A DNA stretch of 45,718 nucleotides from Clostridiaceae bacterium (GCA_012840075.1 DUMC01000118.1:1-45718); one strand, 5' to 3'; shown: positions 7,891 through 16,128, numbered from the stretch's first letter. Program-made: numbers and translations. Notes: a model not told the origin generated them from the sequence alone.

Positions 7891-8673
7891 ATGAAAGATT
7901 TGAAAAAATATGCAACCATCGGCTATAAAGACGTTGATCATTTAGCTGAAGATCTGAAAAAACAGATGAACCAGGATATAAATGTATCAGATGAAATTCT
8001 GGAAGAAACATACAAAGATCAGCTTGACTTTAAGAGAAGGGCCGATCCGTATTTCCCTACTATTGCAGGGGCTGCCGGTTTAGCAATTCCAATGTATGAT
8101 ACGGTATGGCTTGAAGCCAGTATTCTATATGCTGACCTTTTAGCTGATTATTTCATGTATAAAGCCGAAATATATGTACACCATATCAGATGGCTTGCTA
8201 AAAAAGGTTTTAAATGGATTAACGGAGGTGGTGATCTGGCGTCAAAACAAGGACCTGTATACTCTCCGAAATCATTCAGATATATATTTTCAAAGCCATA
8301 TAAAAAGATTATAGATGAATGTAAAAGACATTCTATAATATATTGTTTTCGCTCTGACGGTAATTTATGGAGTCTTCTTGATTGTATGGTTAACGAAATG
8401 GGTTTGGAAGCTCTAGGAGAAGTTGACCGTGAAGCATCAATGACTGTTGGTGAAATTAGGAAGAAATATCCCCAATTAATTGTTTTGGGAAATATAAATT
8501 CATCTACTCTTTGCACCGGTACTGAGGAAGAAGTAAGAAAAGAAACAAATAACGGACTTGTTGAATCTCAGGGTATTAACTACATTCCTGGCCCATCAAA
8601 TGCAATAGTTCACGGTACTCCGGTTGAAAATGTATATGCTATGATCGACGAAATTGAGAAATATAAACCTTAG
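7891..8673 (+). CDS. uroporphyrinogen decarboxylase (URO-D) family protein, probably N-terminally truncated
   Basis: A 260-residue reading frame covering the middle and C-terminal parts of a URO-D/methyltransferase-A family barrel. Recognisable parts are WINGGGDLASKQGPVYSP (~105-122), FRSDGNLWSLLD (~152-163), IVLGNINSSTLCTGTEEEV and a final YIPGPSNAIVHGTPVENV block. Family members usually run 330-380 residues, so ~80-110 N-terminal residues appear to be missing. The only good ribosome binding site (GGAAGGA) serves an ATG at 7881 in another frame. That frame reads MNSYERFEKICNHRL, a typical family beginning, and stops at 7926. The ATG at 7891 has no good site of its own. The gene is therefore probably a deletion- and frameshift-damaged remnant. 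Intact relatives are often corrinoid methyltransferases or sugar-locus proteins of unknown role. Confidence 0.65.
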   Translation: MKDLKKYATIGYKDVDHLAEDLKKQMNQDINVSDEILEETYKDQLDFKRRADPYFPTIAGAAGLAIPMYDTVWLEASILYADLLADYFMYKAEIYVHHIRWLAKKGFKWINGGGDLASKQGPVYSPKSFRYIFSKPYKKIIDECKRHSIIYCFRSDGNLWSLLDCMVNEMGLEALGEVDREASMTVGEIRKKYPQLIVLGNINSSTLCTGTEEEVRKETNNGLVESQGINYIPGPSNAIVHGTPVENVYAMIDEIEKYKP

Positions 8674-8770
8674 CCTCTTTGACCTGCGCTATGAACATAC
8701 CTTTGAAATTACATTTTGCTATACTAAGAGAATATCATTGAAACAACATTTTACTTAGCTATAATCTATT

Positions 8771-8853
8771 ACAAGCAGAGGATATGATTATTTCCACATT
8801 CACATTGCTGCTATCTTTATTCTAAGTCATAAAACAATCAATCCTCTGCTTGT
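8771..8853. terminator. long hairpin between convergent genes
   Basis: ACAAGCAGAGGAT (8771-8783) and ATCCTCTGCTTGT (8841-8853) form a perfect 13-bp stem enclosing 57 nt. The stem can extend inward by pairing GATT with AATC around a small bulge. It lies between the URO-D remnant and lplC, which converge. It could terminate both transcripts, but its loop is unusually large and no T-run follows on either strand. The rest of 8674-8943 shows nothing further. Confidence 0.45.
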
Positions 8854-8943
8854 GAATAATTGAAAGTTTAACATTTATTAAACCTCGCTATTTCAGTTCA
8901 TTCATAGGAATAATTTAGCAATTATTAATTAGTTGGCAAATAC

Positions 8944-9813
8944 TTAACCTTTTACCGCTCCAAGCATCATACCTTTTACAAAGTATTTCTGAGCAAACGG
9001 ATATATGAGCATAACGGGAATCATTGAAACAACAATGGTAGCGTTTTTCATCGCTTCCGGTGTTAAATTATCAGGAATGGCAAGGTTGTAATTAGCAGTA
9101 TCATCATTAATGAGCATCTGCCTTAAAACAACCTGCAATGGATATTTAGCCGGATCCTTTAAATAAATAAGCGGAGCAAGATAATTGTTCCAATGTCCCA
9201 TAAAGAAAAACAGTCCTACCGTTGCAAAAGCCGGTTTTGAAAGCGGTACCATTATCTGCAAAAATATTCTAAATTCCGATGCACCGTCTATGTTAGCAGA
9301 CTCATGCAAGCTTTCCGGAATTGACATATAAAAGCTTCTTACAATCAACATTTGGTAAGTCCATATAGCATTCGGAAGCACAATGGACCAAATAGTATTA
9401 AGCATTCCAAGGCTGCTTACAAGCAAGAACATCGGTATCATTCCTCCGGAAAAGAACATTGTGAAGGTTATCATCTTCATGAAAAATGAACGACCCCACA
9501 TGTTTTTTCTGGATAACGGATATGCCGTTAGAGCAGTCATGGACAAATTTACCATCACACCTACTGCAGTATATAATATAGTATTCCAGTACGCAAGCGG
9601 AACACGATTGTTCGAAAGTATTTGTTTGTATGCTAATACATTAAATCCTAAAGGCCAAAACTTCACATTTCCTGCCGTAATATTATAGGTATCTGAAAAT
9701 GATACAATTATTGTATAATATACGGGGTACAGGAAAACAAAACCAAGCCCCAACAAAATTATTGTTATAACATAATCCAGTGTTGTAAATCTTTTTAACA
9801 TTGATTTTACCAT
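8944..9813 (-). CDS. lplC: carbohydrate ABC transporter permease, LplC/YtcP type
   Basis: A 289-residue inner-membrane permease of a CUT1-class sugar importer. About six hydrophobic segments can be seen, starting with YVITIILLGLGFVFLYPVYY near residue 14. The cytoplasmic EAA loop, which docks the ATPase, is ESLHESANIDGASEFRIFLQIMVPLSKP (two parts, ~170-197). The C-terminus, KYFVKGMMLGAVKG, is typical of LplC/YtcP proteins. The ATG at 9813 follows GAAGGGTG. It begins 16 bp after lplB and is co-transcribed with it. No ATP-binding subunit is encoded nearby; importers of this class usually borrow a shared MsmX-type ATPase. The role is assigned by family; the sugar is unknown. Confidence 0.9.
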   Translation of the reverse strand: MVKSMLKRFTTLDYVITIILLGLGFVFLYPVYYTIIVSFSDTYNITAGNVKFWPLGFNVLAYKQILSNNRVPLAYWNTILYTAVGVMVNLSMTALTAYPLSRKNMWGRSFFMKMITFTMFFSGGMIPMFLLVSSLGMLNTIWSIVLPNAIWTYQMLIVRSFYMSIPESLHESANIDGASEFRIFLQIMVPLSKPAFATVGLFFFMGHWNNYLAPLIYLKDPAKYPLQVVLRQMLINDDTANYNLAIPDNLTPEAMKNATIVVSMIPVMLIYPFAQKYFVKGMMLGAVKG

Positions 9814-9829
9814 AATTTTTCACCCTTCA

Positions 9830-10834
9830 TTACCAAAGACTGGTCTCAGTCAGCTTGCGGCTGATTGCATTTGTTAATACTAACAGTATAAGTGCTATGA
9901 CTGAGTTAAATAAATCTACTGCGGTTCCAAGTCCGAAGTTTCCGCCCTGCAATCCTCTACGATATACGTAAGTAGAGAATACATCAGCCGTAGAATAAGT
10001 TGCTGCATTATATAAAATCAAGATTTTTTCATATCCTACATTTATAATTGAACCAACATTGAGAATAAGCATTGTAATAACCGTAGGCAGGATTGAAGGA
10101 ATAGTAATATGCCATATGGATCTCAATCTGCCACAACCATCTACTCTTCCGGCTTCATACAACTGTGGATCTATATTTGTAAGTGCAGCAAGATAAACTA
10201 TTGAACTTGTACCTGTTCCTGACCACATTCCTGTAGCAACATATACTGTTCTGAACCATTCAGGTTTTATCATAAAATAAATCGGTTTTCCGCCAAAAAA
10301 TTGAATTATACGGTTTATAACACCACCTGAAGGTGATAAAAAGTCAATTGCCATACTACATACAATAACCGTAGACAAGAATGACGGCAAATAACTAACT
10401 GTTTGAACCCCTTTTTTAAGCTTCTGTATGCGGGATTCATTTAGAATAATTGCAAATATTACAGGCGCCGGGAAATTCCATAGCAAGTTATAAAATCCTA
10501 TCAATAACGTATTCCTAAACAACATGAAAAAGTCTGGGCTGTTAAAGAAGTTCTTAAAATTACCTAAACCAATCCAGGGACTCTTTGATACTCCCAGGAA
10601 TGGGCTATATTTCTTAAAAGCTATCAAAATTCCATACATTGGTGCATATCGAAACAGCAAGTAAAAAATAAGACCGGGCAAGAACAGGATCAACAACTGT
10701 CTACTCTTCAAAAACTTATGATAACTTGCTATGCATCTTGATTTTAAGCTTATTTTTTCCTTACGTAGGCTCGCTTTTTCACTATTCTGTTTTATCTGTT
10801 TTACTGTATTCACGGTTGTCTGATTTTCACGCAA
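9830..10834 (-). CDS. lplB: ABC transporter permease, LplB type
   Basis: A 334-residue membrane permease that pairs with LplC. A ~45-residue basic cytoplasmic N-terminus precedes the first membrane segment (LLILFLPGLIFYLLFRYAPMYG), a signature of this subfamily. Helices follow at roughly 110-135, 145-165, 195-225, 250-275 and 300-325. The EAA loop reads DPQLYEAGRVDGCGRLRSIW followed by HITIPSILPT. The start is TTG at 10834 behind AAAGGGTG; no nearer ATG fits. A strong hairpin (10866-10908) separates it from the upstream solute-binding protein gene, which probably sets different expression levels of receptor and channel. The transported sugar is unknown. Confidence 0.9.
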   Translation of the reverse strand: MRENQTTVNTVKQIKQNSEKASLRKEKISLKSRCIASYHKFLKSRQLLILFLPGLIFYLLFRYAPMYGILIAFKKYSPFLGVSKSPWIGLGNFKNFFNSPDFFMLFRNTLLIGFYNLLWNFPAPVIFAIILNESRIQKLKKGVQTVSYLPSFLSTVIVCSMAIDFLSPSGGVINRIIQFFGGKPIYFMIKPEWFRTVYVATGMWSGTGTSSIVYLAALTNIDPQLYEAGRVDGCGRLRSIWHITIPSILPTVITMLILNVGSIINVGYEKILILYNAATYSTADVFSTYVYRRGLQGGNFGLGTAVDLFNSVIALILLVLTNAISRKLTETSLW

Positions 10835-10865
10835 ATCTATACACCCTTTACTTCCAAATTAGTAA

Positions 10866-10908
10866 TTTTCAGGAAACAAGGTTGCACATAAACCTTATTT
10901 CCTGAAAA
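10866..10908 (-). terminator. intercistronic hairpin between binding protein and permease genes
   Basis: TTTTCAGGAAA (10866-10876) pairs with TTTCCTGAAAA (10898-10908); after one C/A mismatch, AAGGTT (10878-10883) pairs with AACCTT (10891-10896) around a 7-nt loop. On the minus strand no T-run follows. It therefore looks like a partial terminator or an mRNA-stabilising 3-prime hairpin, as is common after binding-protein genes, not a full stop. Confidence 0.55.
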
Positions 10909-10957
10909 TATTTATTGGTAACTAAAAATTGAATTTAGAATTAATCCGCATCTTTAA

Positions 10958-10998
10958 ATCTGTAATTAATCTACATTGTTATCTGTATTTAATCTACA
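10958..10998. repeat. two 18-bp direct repeats, 23-bp period
   Basis: ATCTGTAATTAATCTACA (10958-10975) recurs with one change as ATCTGTATTTAATCTACA (10981-10998), just past the stop codon of the binding-protein gene. It looks like a local tandem duplication in untranslated RNA. No function is evident. Confidence 0.5.
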
Positions 10999-11000
10999 AT

Positions 11001-12617
11001 TTATTGTGCGTCATATACCTTTTGTGCGTCATTGTAGTTCTTTTCAATTTCATCCAATCCTAAGGATTTTGCTTCAGCAATCCACTTGTTCCACTCAGCG
11101 TCTCCGTAGTTTGCATTCATAACATATTTAGCCGCAAATTCATAAGCTTTTGTGTCAAGGTTTGTCAAAATCTCGTTGTTGCGTTCAAGAACGGCGTCAC
11201 TGAATCTCAAAATCGGATCCATTGGAGCAAATAAATCATTGTTTACTATTAAATCATTAGCTTCTTGCTCCTTAGGAGTAAGCCTGTGATACAAGCTTCT
11301 GCGGTCGCATCTTACATACATACTTTGGTTCCACAAACCGTATTTTTCAGCCAAATTGTTGATTTCAATTTTTTCAAGTGCTTTAAGTTCAGGATCTGTA
11401 TATACAGGTACACCGTTTTCATCAAAGTTGAACCATTCGCCTTCAACACCAATTGTGTTCAAAGTAGCACCTGAAGGACTGAATAAATAGTCAACCAGTT
11501 GAAGAGCTTCCAATTTATTCTCAGTAATATTCGAAATAACTACTCCGTAATAAGCAAGATTCGGGAGCTGGAAGTGTTGTCCGGTCGGCCCTATTGGTGG
11601 AGCAGGACTTAATTCGTAAGTTGGATTTTCTGCCTTTACCTGCATTGGGAAAAGGTCCATTCTGGAAATCCAGTCAAATGTTACAAAACTAGTTTCCGGA
11701 GCAGCCATCTTAGCTATCCAGTCGTTTTGAGTATTTGTCAAGAACTCAGGATCAAGCAGTCCTTCCTGATATAGCTTCTGGAAGAAGTCAAGCATTTCCT
11801 TAAATTCAGGAGTAGTTCTTGAGTATTCCCATGTCTTAGTTTCTTCATCATAGGACATTCCTTGTACTCCGCCATAGATTCCCCAACCGGCTTGCTGATA
11901 CCACCAGAAGTTATTTCCCATCTTGGAGCTAAGCGGTACTGAGTTAGGATAAAGTTCCTTCAATTTCTTTAGAGTTTGATAGAAGCCTTCTGTATCTCCT
12001 GCTTCCCAAACTTTAAGTCCATGCTTGTCAAAAATATCCTTACGGTACATATACAAGTGGTTAACTTTACGTTGAAGGTCCATTATCGGCCATCCGTAAA
12101 TATTACCTGCTTCTGTAGAGTAAGATTTAAGATACCAGTTATTTTCCGGATTATCAACGATTACTGATTTAAAGTTAGGAATTAAATCATAGTACTCGTT
12201 TAAAGCAACAAATGCGCCTTGCTCACCATAAGTGTTTGCTATGGCAAGGTTTACATTCATTATATTCGGCATTTGTTTTGAAGCCAGTGAAGTATTAACT
12301 TTTTCTTGGTATACATCACTTGGCACGTTTTGGATTTCCAAGTAAACACCAGTACGCTTCTTAAGTTCCTTTACCAACGGACTGTCAGCAAAATCAACAT
12401 TAGGATGAGAAGTCATCCATGTTACTTTTACATCCTTAGTTGTAATAGGAAGTTTTAATCCACCCGTATCGCCATAGTCAGCTGTTTGAGTTGTATCGGA
12501 AGTTTCATTTGTTGTCTTATCCGTACCGTTATTTCCGGACTTATTTCCACCACAACTAACAAACACGCTTAATACGACAAATACGACGAGAACTAATGAA
12601 ATAAGGCGTATTTTCAT
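11001..12617 (-). CDS. lplA: extracellular solute-binding lipoprotein, LplA type
   Basis: A ~538-residue membrane-anchored sugar-binding protein, the receptor of the LplABC importer. The likely start is ATG at 12617, eight bases after GAGGAG; a TTG two codons earlier is too close to that site. A lipoprotein signal (basic KIR, hydrophobic core, then FVSC with the lipidated Cys at ~22) is followed by a Thr/Ser/Asn-rich linker. The mature part begins KLPITTKDVKVTWMTSHPNVD and carries features of large (>500 aa) CUT1 receptors, including an ENKLEALQLVDYLFSPSGATLNT block near 360. It heads the lplA-lplB-lplC unit. The promoter at 12757-12785 and three palindromes lie in front of it. The ligand is probably an oligosaccharide; its identity is unknown. 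Confidence 0.9.
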   Translation of the reverse strand: MKIRLISLVLVVFVVLSVFVSCGGNKSGNNGTDKTTNETSDTTQTADYGDTGGLKLPITTKDVKVTWMTSHPNVDFADSPLVKELKKRTGVYLEIQNVPSDVYQEKVNTSLASKQMPNIMNVNLAIANTYGEQGAFVALNEYYDLIPNFKSVIVDNPENNWYLKSYSTEAGNIYGWPIMDLQRKVNHLYMYRKDIFDKHGLKVWEAGDTEGFYQTLKKLKELYPNSVPLSSKMGNNFWWYQQAGWGIYGGVQGMSYDEETKTWEYSRTTPEFKEMLDFFQKLYQEGLLDPEFLTNTQNDWIAKMAAPETSFVTFDWISRMDLFPMQVKAENPTYELSPAPPIGPTGQHFQLPNLAYYGVVISNITENKLEALQLVDYLFSPSGATLNTIGVEGEWFNFDENGVPVYTDPELKALEKIEINNLAEKYGLWNQSMYVRCDRRSLYHRLTPKEQEANDLIVNNDLFAPMDPILRFSDAVLERNNEILTNLDTKAYEFAAKYVMNANYGDAEWNKWIAEAKSLGLDEIEKNYNDAQKVYDAQ

Positions 12618-12667
12618 AAACAATTCTCCTCTTATTTAACATTTTAACATTTTGTGTTAACATTTGT

Positions 12668-12683
12668 GGTATGATATCATACC
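12668..12683. promoter_or_regulatory. perfect 16-bp palindrome in the lplA leader
   Basis: GGTATGATATCATACC is fully self-complementary and lies ~50 bp before the lplA start, about 70-80 nt downstream of the predicted transcription start. It may be an operator of a GntR- or similar-family regulator acting as a roadblock, or an RNA hairpin in the leader. No matching regulator gene is in the window. Confidence 0.45.
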
Positions 12684-12733
12684 TATTATTTCTTAAACTC
12701 TAAGTTAGAGATCTGGTATAATAGTAACTAGAG

Positions 12734-12747
12734 TAACTATATAGTTA
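12734..12747. promoter_or_regulatory. operator-like palindrome at the lplA transcription start
   Basis: TAACTATATAGTTA is a perfect 14-bp palindrome covering about +3 to +16 of the predicted lplA start. It overlaps a direct repeat of AGTAACTA (12723-12730 and 12732-12739). Such a position suits a repressor. The low-complexity composition leaves some risk of chance. Confidence 0.42.
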
Positions 12748-12756
12748 ACAATGCAT

Positions 12757-12785
12757 ATTCTAGCACAGAGGAGAAAGAACGTCAA
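12757..12785 (-). promoter_or_regulatory. sigma-A-like promoter of lplABC
   Basis: On the minus strand TTGACG (12780-12785) and TAGAAT (12757-12762) are separated by 17 bp, predicting a start near 12750 and a ~130-nt leader before lplA. The leader holds three palindromes: TAACTATATAGTTA, CTCTAAGTTAGAG (12698-12710) and GGTATGATATCATACC. The remainder of the 387-bp gap (12618-13004) has no supported gene. Confidence 0.55.
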
Positions 12786-12936
12786 TGGAAATTTGTCGTA
12801 ATATGTCGAATTTTGTAGATATTTATCGACTTGCTTTGAACAGTACAATTTCCTAAATAGCATACTCTGCATGACAATAAGACTTGCTAACATTCCTAGC
12901 ATTGCGGGTGATTTTATTTTATATAAAGAAAGTGTC

Positions 12937-12989
12937 GCCAAGAGGCATAAATTATAGTGCTGTAAGTATCGTAGCTACGCTCTCTTGGC
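12937..12989 (-). terminator. hairpin after the sulfatase gene
   Basis: GCCAAGAG (12937-12944) pairs with CTCTTGGC (12982-12989) around a 37-nt loop that itself holds a GTAGCTAC palindrome. On the minus strand the stem is followed by GACACTTTCTTT. It probably ends the sulfatase transcript before the lplA promoter. Confidence 0.42.
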
Positions 12990-13004
12990 AATATGAAAAA
13001 ATAC

Positions 13005-14558
13005 CTATAATTTTTTTTGCCTTACAAGTTGGTTTCTGAGCCATTCATTATTAAGCACCAAATCATCCTCATCTTTTATTAATTCTTCATATAGTAGCAT
13101 CCTTAACTCTTTAAGTAATGTACTTATCTTCTTATCATATTTGGCTTCATATATTAAATTATGCAATTCCCAAGGATCTTCATCCAAATTGTATAATTCG
13201 TCAATATCAGTACAATTCCATATATATTTCCACTTATTTGTTCTGATCATTCTTTGAGAGTACAACCCAAATTGCTGACCGTTATAAGTAGAGACAACAA
13301 AACTTCTCCAATCATCAACCTTTCCATCTAATAATAGAGGTAAAATGGACTTTCCTTGAAAACGGGCATTCAATCTTCTGTTATATTGTACTTTATTGTT
13401 AGCATTGCTATTTTTGTTATTGTTACATTTTCCGCATTCACTCATTTCATTTACAAAAGCACATTCTTGTTCAAAACCATATATTTGTCCTTTTTCACAT
13501 AATTCAATCAACTCAATGATTGTAGGTGGTAAGTCTAGAGAGTGGCAAATAAAATCATCTCGTTTTATTCCCTTTTTTATTTTCCCGGGCCATCTTATTA
13601 TAAGCGGAACTTTAACAATATCATCATAAAGCACGTAATGTTTGTCTATCATTCTGTGGGAGCCACACATATCACCATGGTCAGTTGTATATATTATAAT
13701 AGTGTTATTTTTCAACCCCAATTCGTCAATTTTATTTAATATTCTACCAATAGCATCATCCATCTGGCTAATAATTCCATAATATCTTGCAACAATCGGA
13801 GCCCAGTCATCCCATGTATAATTCTCTATATTCCAACTTAACAATTGCTGTTTTTGTATATACGGTTTATTCTCAAAATTTTCATCAAAACTGGGCCACT
13901 TAGGCACAGATAACGGGTCATACATGCTTGCAAAGGGTTCAGACGGCCTACAGGGCAAATGAGGTTCTGAAAAATTCAGGCTTATCATCCAGGGTGAACC
14001 GTCGCAGCTATTACTATTTTCTTCATTAAACTGTTCTATCAGTTCAACGGTCTTTTTAGCAAGCCAGTGGGTGCGGGAGTTTTCAACAGGTACGGGATCA
14101 ATTTCACCAAAATAACCATTTGTAAATTTGACTTCCGGATATTTTTCCTTACGAAATTTACTATATTCACCATCAAGTATGAAATAATCAAATCCATAGT
14201 AATTGGGGTTATAATCAGGGTTAATGTTCCATTTACCTATATGTGCCGTTTTATATCCTCTTTCTCGAATATGTTTTACCCATGTATATTCATCAGGGTT
14301 TAAGGACTTAACGCTCATGCCAAAAGTGTAATTCCATAATGCTCCAAAAGTCTCAGGACGCCTCCCTACCAGCATTGACTGCCTTGCAGGGCAACATACA
14401 GGTGTAGGTGTATAGGCATTTGTAAACCATACTCCCTCACTTGCAAGCTTATCCAAATTAGGCGTTTTTATTGGCCATATTCCGCTGTATTCTACACAGT
14501 CATAACGGTGCTGATCAGCCATAATAAACAAAATATTGGGTAAACTGTTGTGTTGCAA
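13005..14558 (-). CDS. sulfatase-like hydrolase (type I, formylglycine-dependent)
   Basis: A 517-residue alkaline-phosphatase-fold sulfatase. ILFIMADQHRYD (~9-20) supplies the first metal ligands. C55-C-P-A-R59 is the C-x-P-x-R sulfatase signature, in which Cys55 must be oxidised to formylglycine. IIYTTDHGDMCGSH (~283-296) gives the second metal site and HIGKWN (~115) the family Lys. Because an anaerobe would modify Cys, a radical-SAM maturase (anSME) is needed; none is in the window. No signal peptide is seen, so it acts in the cytoplasm on an imported sulfate ester. The start is TTG at 14558 behind GGAGGT. An Asn-rich segment (~395-410) is an odd local insert. A phosphonate monoester hydrolase role is a less likely alternative. 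Confidence 0.88.
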   Translation of the reverse strand: MQHNSLPNILFIMADQHRYDCVEYSGIWPIKTPNLDKLASEGVWFTNAYTPTPVCCPARQSMLVGRRPETFGALWNYTFGMSVKSLNPDEYTWVKHIRERGYKTAHIGKWNINPDYNPNYYGFDYFILDGEYSKFRKEKYPEVKFTNGYFGEIDPVPVENSRTHWLAKKTVELIEQFNEENSNSCDGSPWMISLNFSEPHLPCRPSEPFASMYDPLSVPKWPSFDENFENKPYIQKQQLLSWNIENYTWDDWAPIVARYYGIISQMDDAIGRILNKIDELGLKNNTIIIYTTDHGDMCGSHRMIDKHYVLYDDIVKVPLIIRWPGKIKKGIKRDDFICHSLDLPPTIIELIELCEKGQIYGFEQECAFVNEMSECGKCNNNKNSNANNKVQYNRRLNARFQGKSILPLLLDGKVDDWRSFVVSTYNGQQFGLYSQRMIRTNKWKYIWNCTDIDELYNLDEDPWELHNLIYEAKYDKKISTLLKELRMLLYEELIKDEDDLVLNNEWLRNQLVRQKKL

Positions 14559-14695
14559 TATAATTTACCTCCATTTTCATTTCTTTTATAAGCGTAACAT
14601 TTCATAAAATATATTATATTATTTTCCACGTATTATTTCCAGATACCGGTGCCACTGGACGCAGAAATCCTTCTTACGCAACTTAAATATATCAG

Positions 14696-15973
14696 TCACT
14701 CCTCAAAGCAATATTTGAGCATAAAATGCATTAAATGTTTCATACCTGTTTTGATTGAATCTATTATGAGATATTCTTCCATAGTATGCACTCCGTTCCC
14801 GTCACCAATACCGAAAGATATGGAAGGAATGCCTAAACTTATGGGATAATTAGCATCAGTGCTTGATGCTCTGAAGTTTGTTTCCATCCCAAGTTCATGC
14901 CTTGTCTCTTTTATTCTTTTTATTAGCTTAGTGTCATGGTAGGTCTTGCCACAAGGTCTCTCACCCAGTGCCTTTATGGAAATTTTAGCCTTTACGGATT
15001 TATGACTATTTATAATATTAATAAAGTCCCGATACAGGTTATCCAGACATGTTTTGTCTACAGAACGCAAGTCAACTTCCATTTCAGCCCTTTCGGCTAT
15101 GGTATTAATTGAGGTTCCTCCTTTTATTATACCTACATTGTAAGTGGTTTTAGGATTATTGGGTACTTTTATATTATAGATATCTTTGACAATTTCAGCA
15201 GCATGAAGTATTGCATTGCTATTTCCAAAATTCTTCCAGCTATGTCCACCTTCGGTTTCAATAATTATACGATACCGTCTTGAGCCAACGGCAGTATCCA
15301 CAATATCTTTATACCCTAAATCAAGAGCTATCACTTCATCAATACGGTCTTTCCATGTGTCAACAATATGCTTTATACCCTTTAAATTGCCAAGGCCTTC
15401 TTCTCCTACATTAAAAGCAAATATAAAAGGCTTTTTTATGAGGATATCTAATTCTCTTATGATTTTTATACAAAACAATAGACCGGCAACATTAACAGAG
15501 TTATCAAGAATTGAAGGAGCATATATTTTATTTTCCTTTATAATGGGATTGATATTCCATAAGTCCTTAAACACCGTATCAATATGAGCAGCAACTACTG
15601 TAATACCTTCTTTGCCTGTTGTTTCTTTCACGCAGGTTATCTGGTTATCCACATTGGATTTATTTTTTATGTTGTTCTCATATTTGGTATCAGCTTTGTG
15701 CTGAAAGATGTTATTTACTTCATGCGGGCACATGTTATTTATATTGTGCGTATAGATATTATTTATATTATGTAGATATATCACATTTCCCACATCATCA
15801 ATGTAAGCATTTTCAATCCCAAGTTCTTTTAATTGCATCAATATAAAATTCGCTTTTTGTTTTTCAAATCCCGTCATGGATGGTATTTTACATATGTTTA
15901 TCGTAAGGTTGTAAATATATTCAAACTCATTTTCTATGTACTCGTTTATTTTATGCTTTAATTTTTCTCTCAT
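14696..15973 (-). CDS. M20-family metallopeptidase with low-complexity insert
   Basis: A 425-residue zinc amidohydrolase of the M20 peptidase clan, resembling PepT/M20 exopeptidases. The di-zinc ligands are visible as H130 and D132 in VVAAHIDTV, D157 in SILDNSVN, the catalytic Glu pair in NVGEEGLG (E191/E192), D218 in ALDLG, and the final His in GVHTMEE. The dimerisation lid lies around residues 228-330. Between the first beta segment and the zinc motif, residues ~68-110 form an Asn/His-rich insert with repeated HNINN words, absent from typical relatives. The start is ATG at 15973. It is soluble. It lies between the ceramidase-like and sulfatase genes on the same strand; removal of an N-acyl or peptide group from the imported substrate is an inference. 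Confidence 0.85.
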   Translation of the reverse strand: MREKLKHKINEYIENEFEYIYNLTINICKIPSMTGFEKQKANFILMQLKELGIENAYIDDVGNVIYLHNINNIYTHNINNMCPHEVNNIFQHKADTKYENNIKNKSNVDNQITCVKETTGKEGITVVAAHIDTVFKDLWNINPIIKENKIYAPSILDNSVNVAGLLFCIKIIRELDILIKKPFIFAFNVGEEGLGNLKGIKHIVDTWKDRIDEVIALDLGYKDIVDTAVGSRRYRIIIETEGGHSWKNFGNSNAILHAAEIVKDIYNIKVPNNPKTTYNVGIIKGGTSINTIAERAEMEVDLRSVDKTCLDNLYRDFINIINSHKSVKAKISIKALGERPCGKTYHDTKLIKRIKETRHELGMETNFRASSTDANYPISLGIPSISFGIGDGNGVHTMEEYLIIDSIKTGMKHLMHFMLKYCFEE

Positions 15974-16060
15974 ATTTCCATTAATTCACCTTTCATGAAA
16001 AATTTCATAGAAAATTTATTATAGCAAGAAATAAATTAATAAGAAATAAATGTCAAAATG

Positions 16061-16081
16061 GGGGACAAATACTTTGTCCCC
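16061..16081 (-). terminator. GGGGACAAA hairpin
   Basis: GGGGACAAA (16061-16069) and TTTGTCCCC (16073-16081) form a perfect 9-bp stem with a 3-nt loop, between the ceramidase-like gene and the M20 gene. On the minus strand it is followed by CATTTTGACATTT, so it may weakly terminate. It belongs to a dispersed GGGGACA repeat family in this window. Confidence 0.5.
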
Positions 16082-16128
16082 GGATAATTTAATGTTATTC
16101 AATCAAATGGATACTCTACCATGCATTT

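Noticed and set aside
12792-12816. Spo0A-box-like TGTCGAA near the lplABC promoter
   Set aside because: The word is short and isolated, and no link between this sugar unit and sporulation is evident.
12705-12941. 78-residue minus-strand reading frame between the sulfatase gene and lplA
   Set aside because: It overlaps the lplA promoter and palindromes, has no good ribosome binding site and resembles nothing.
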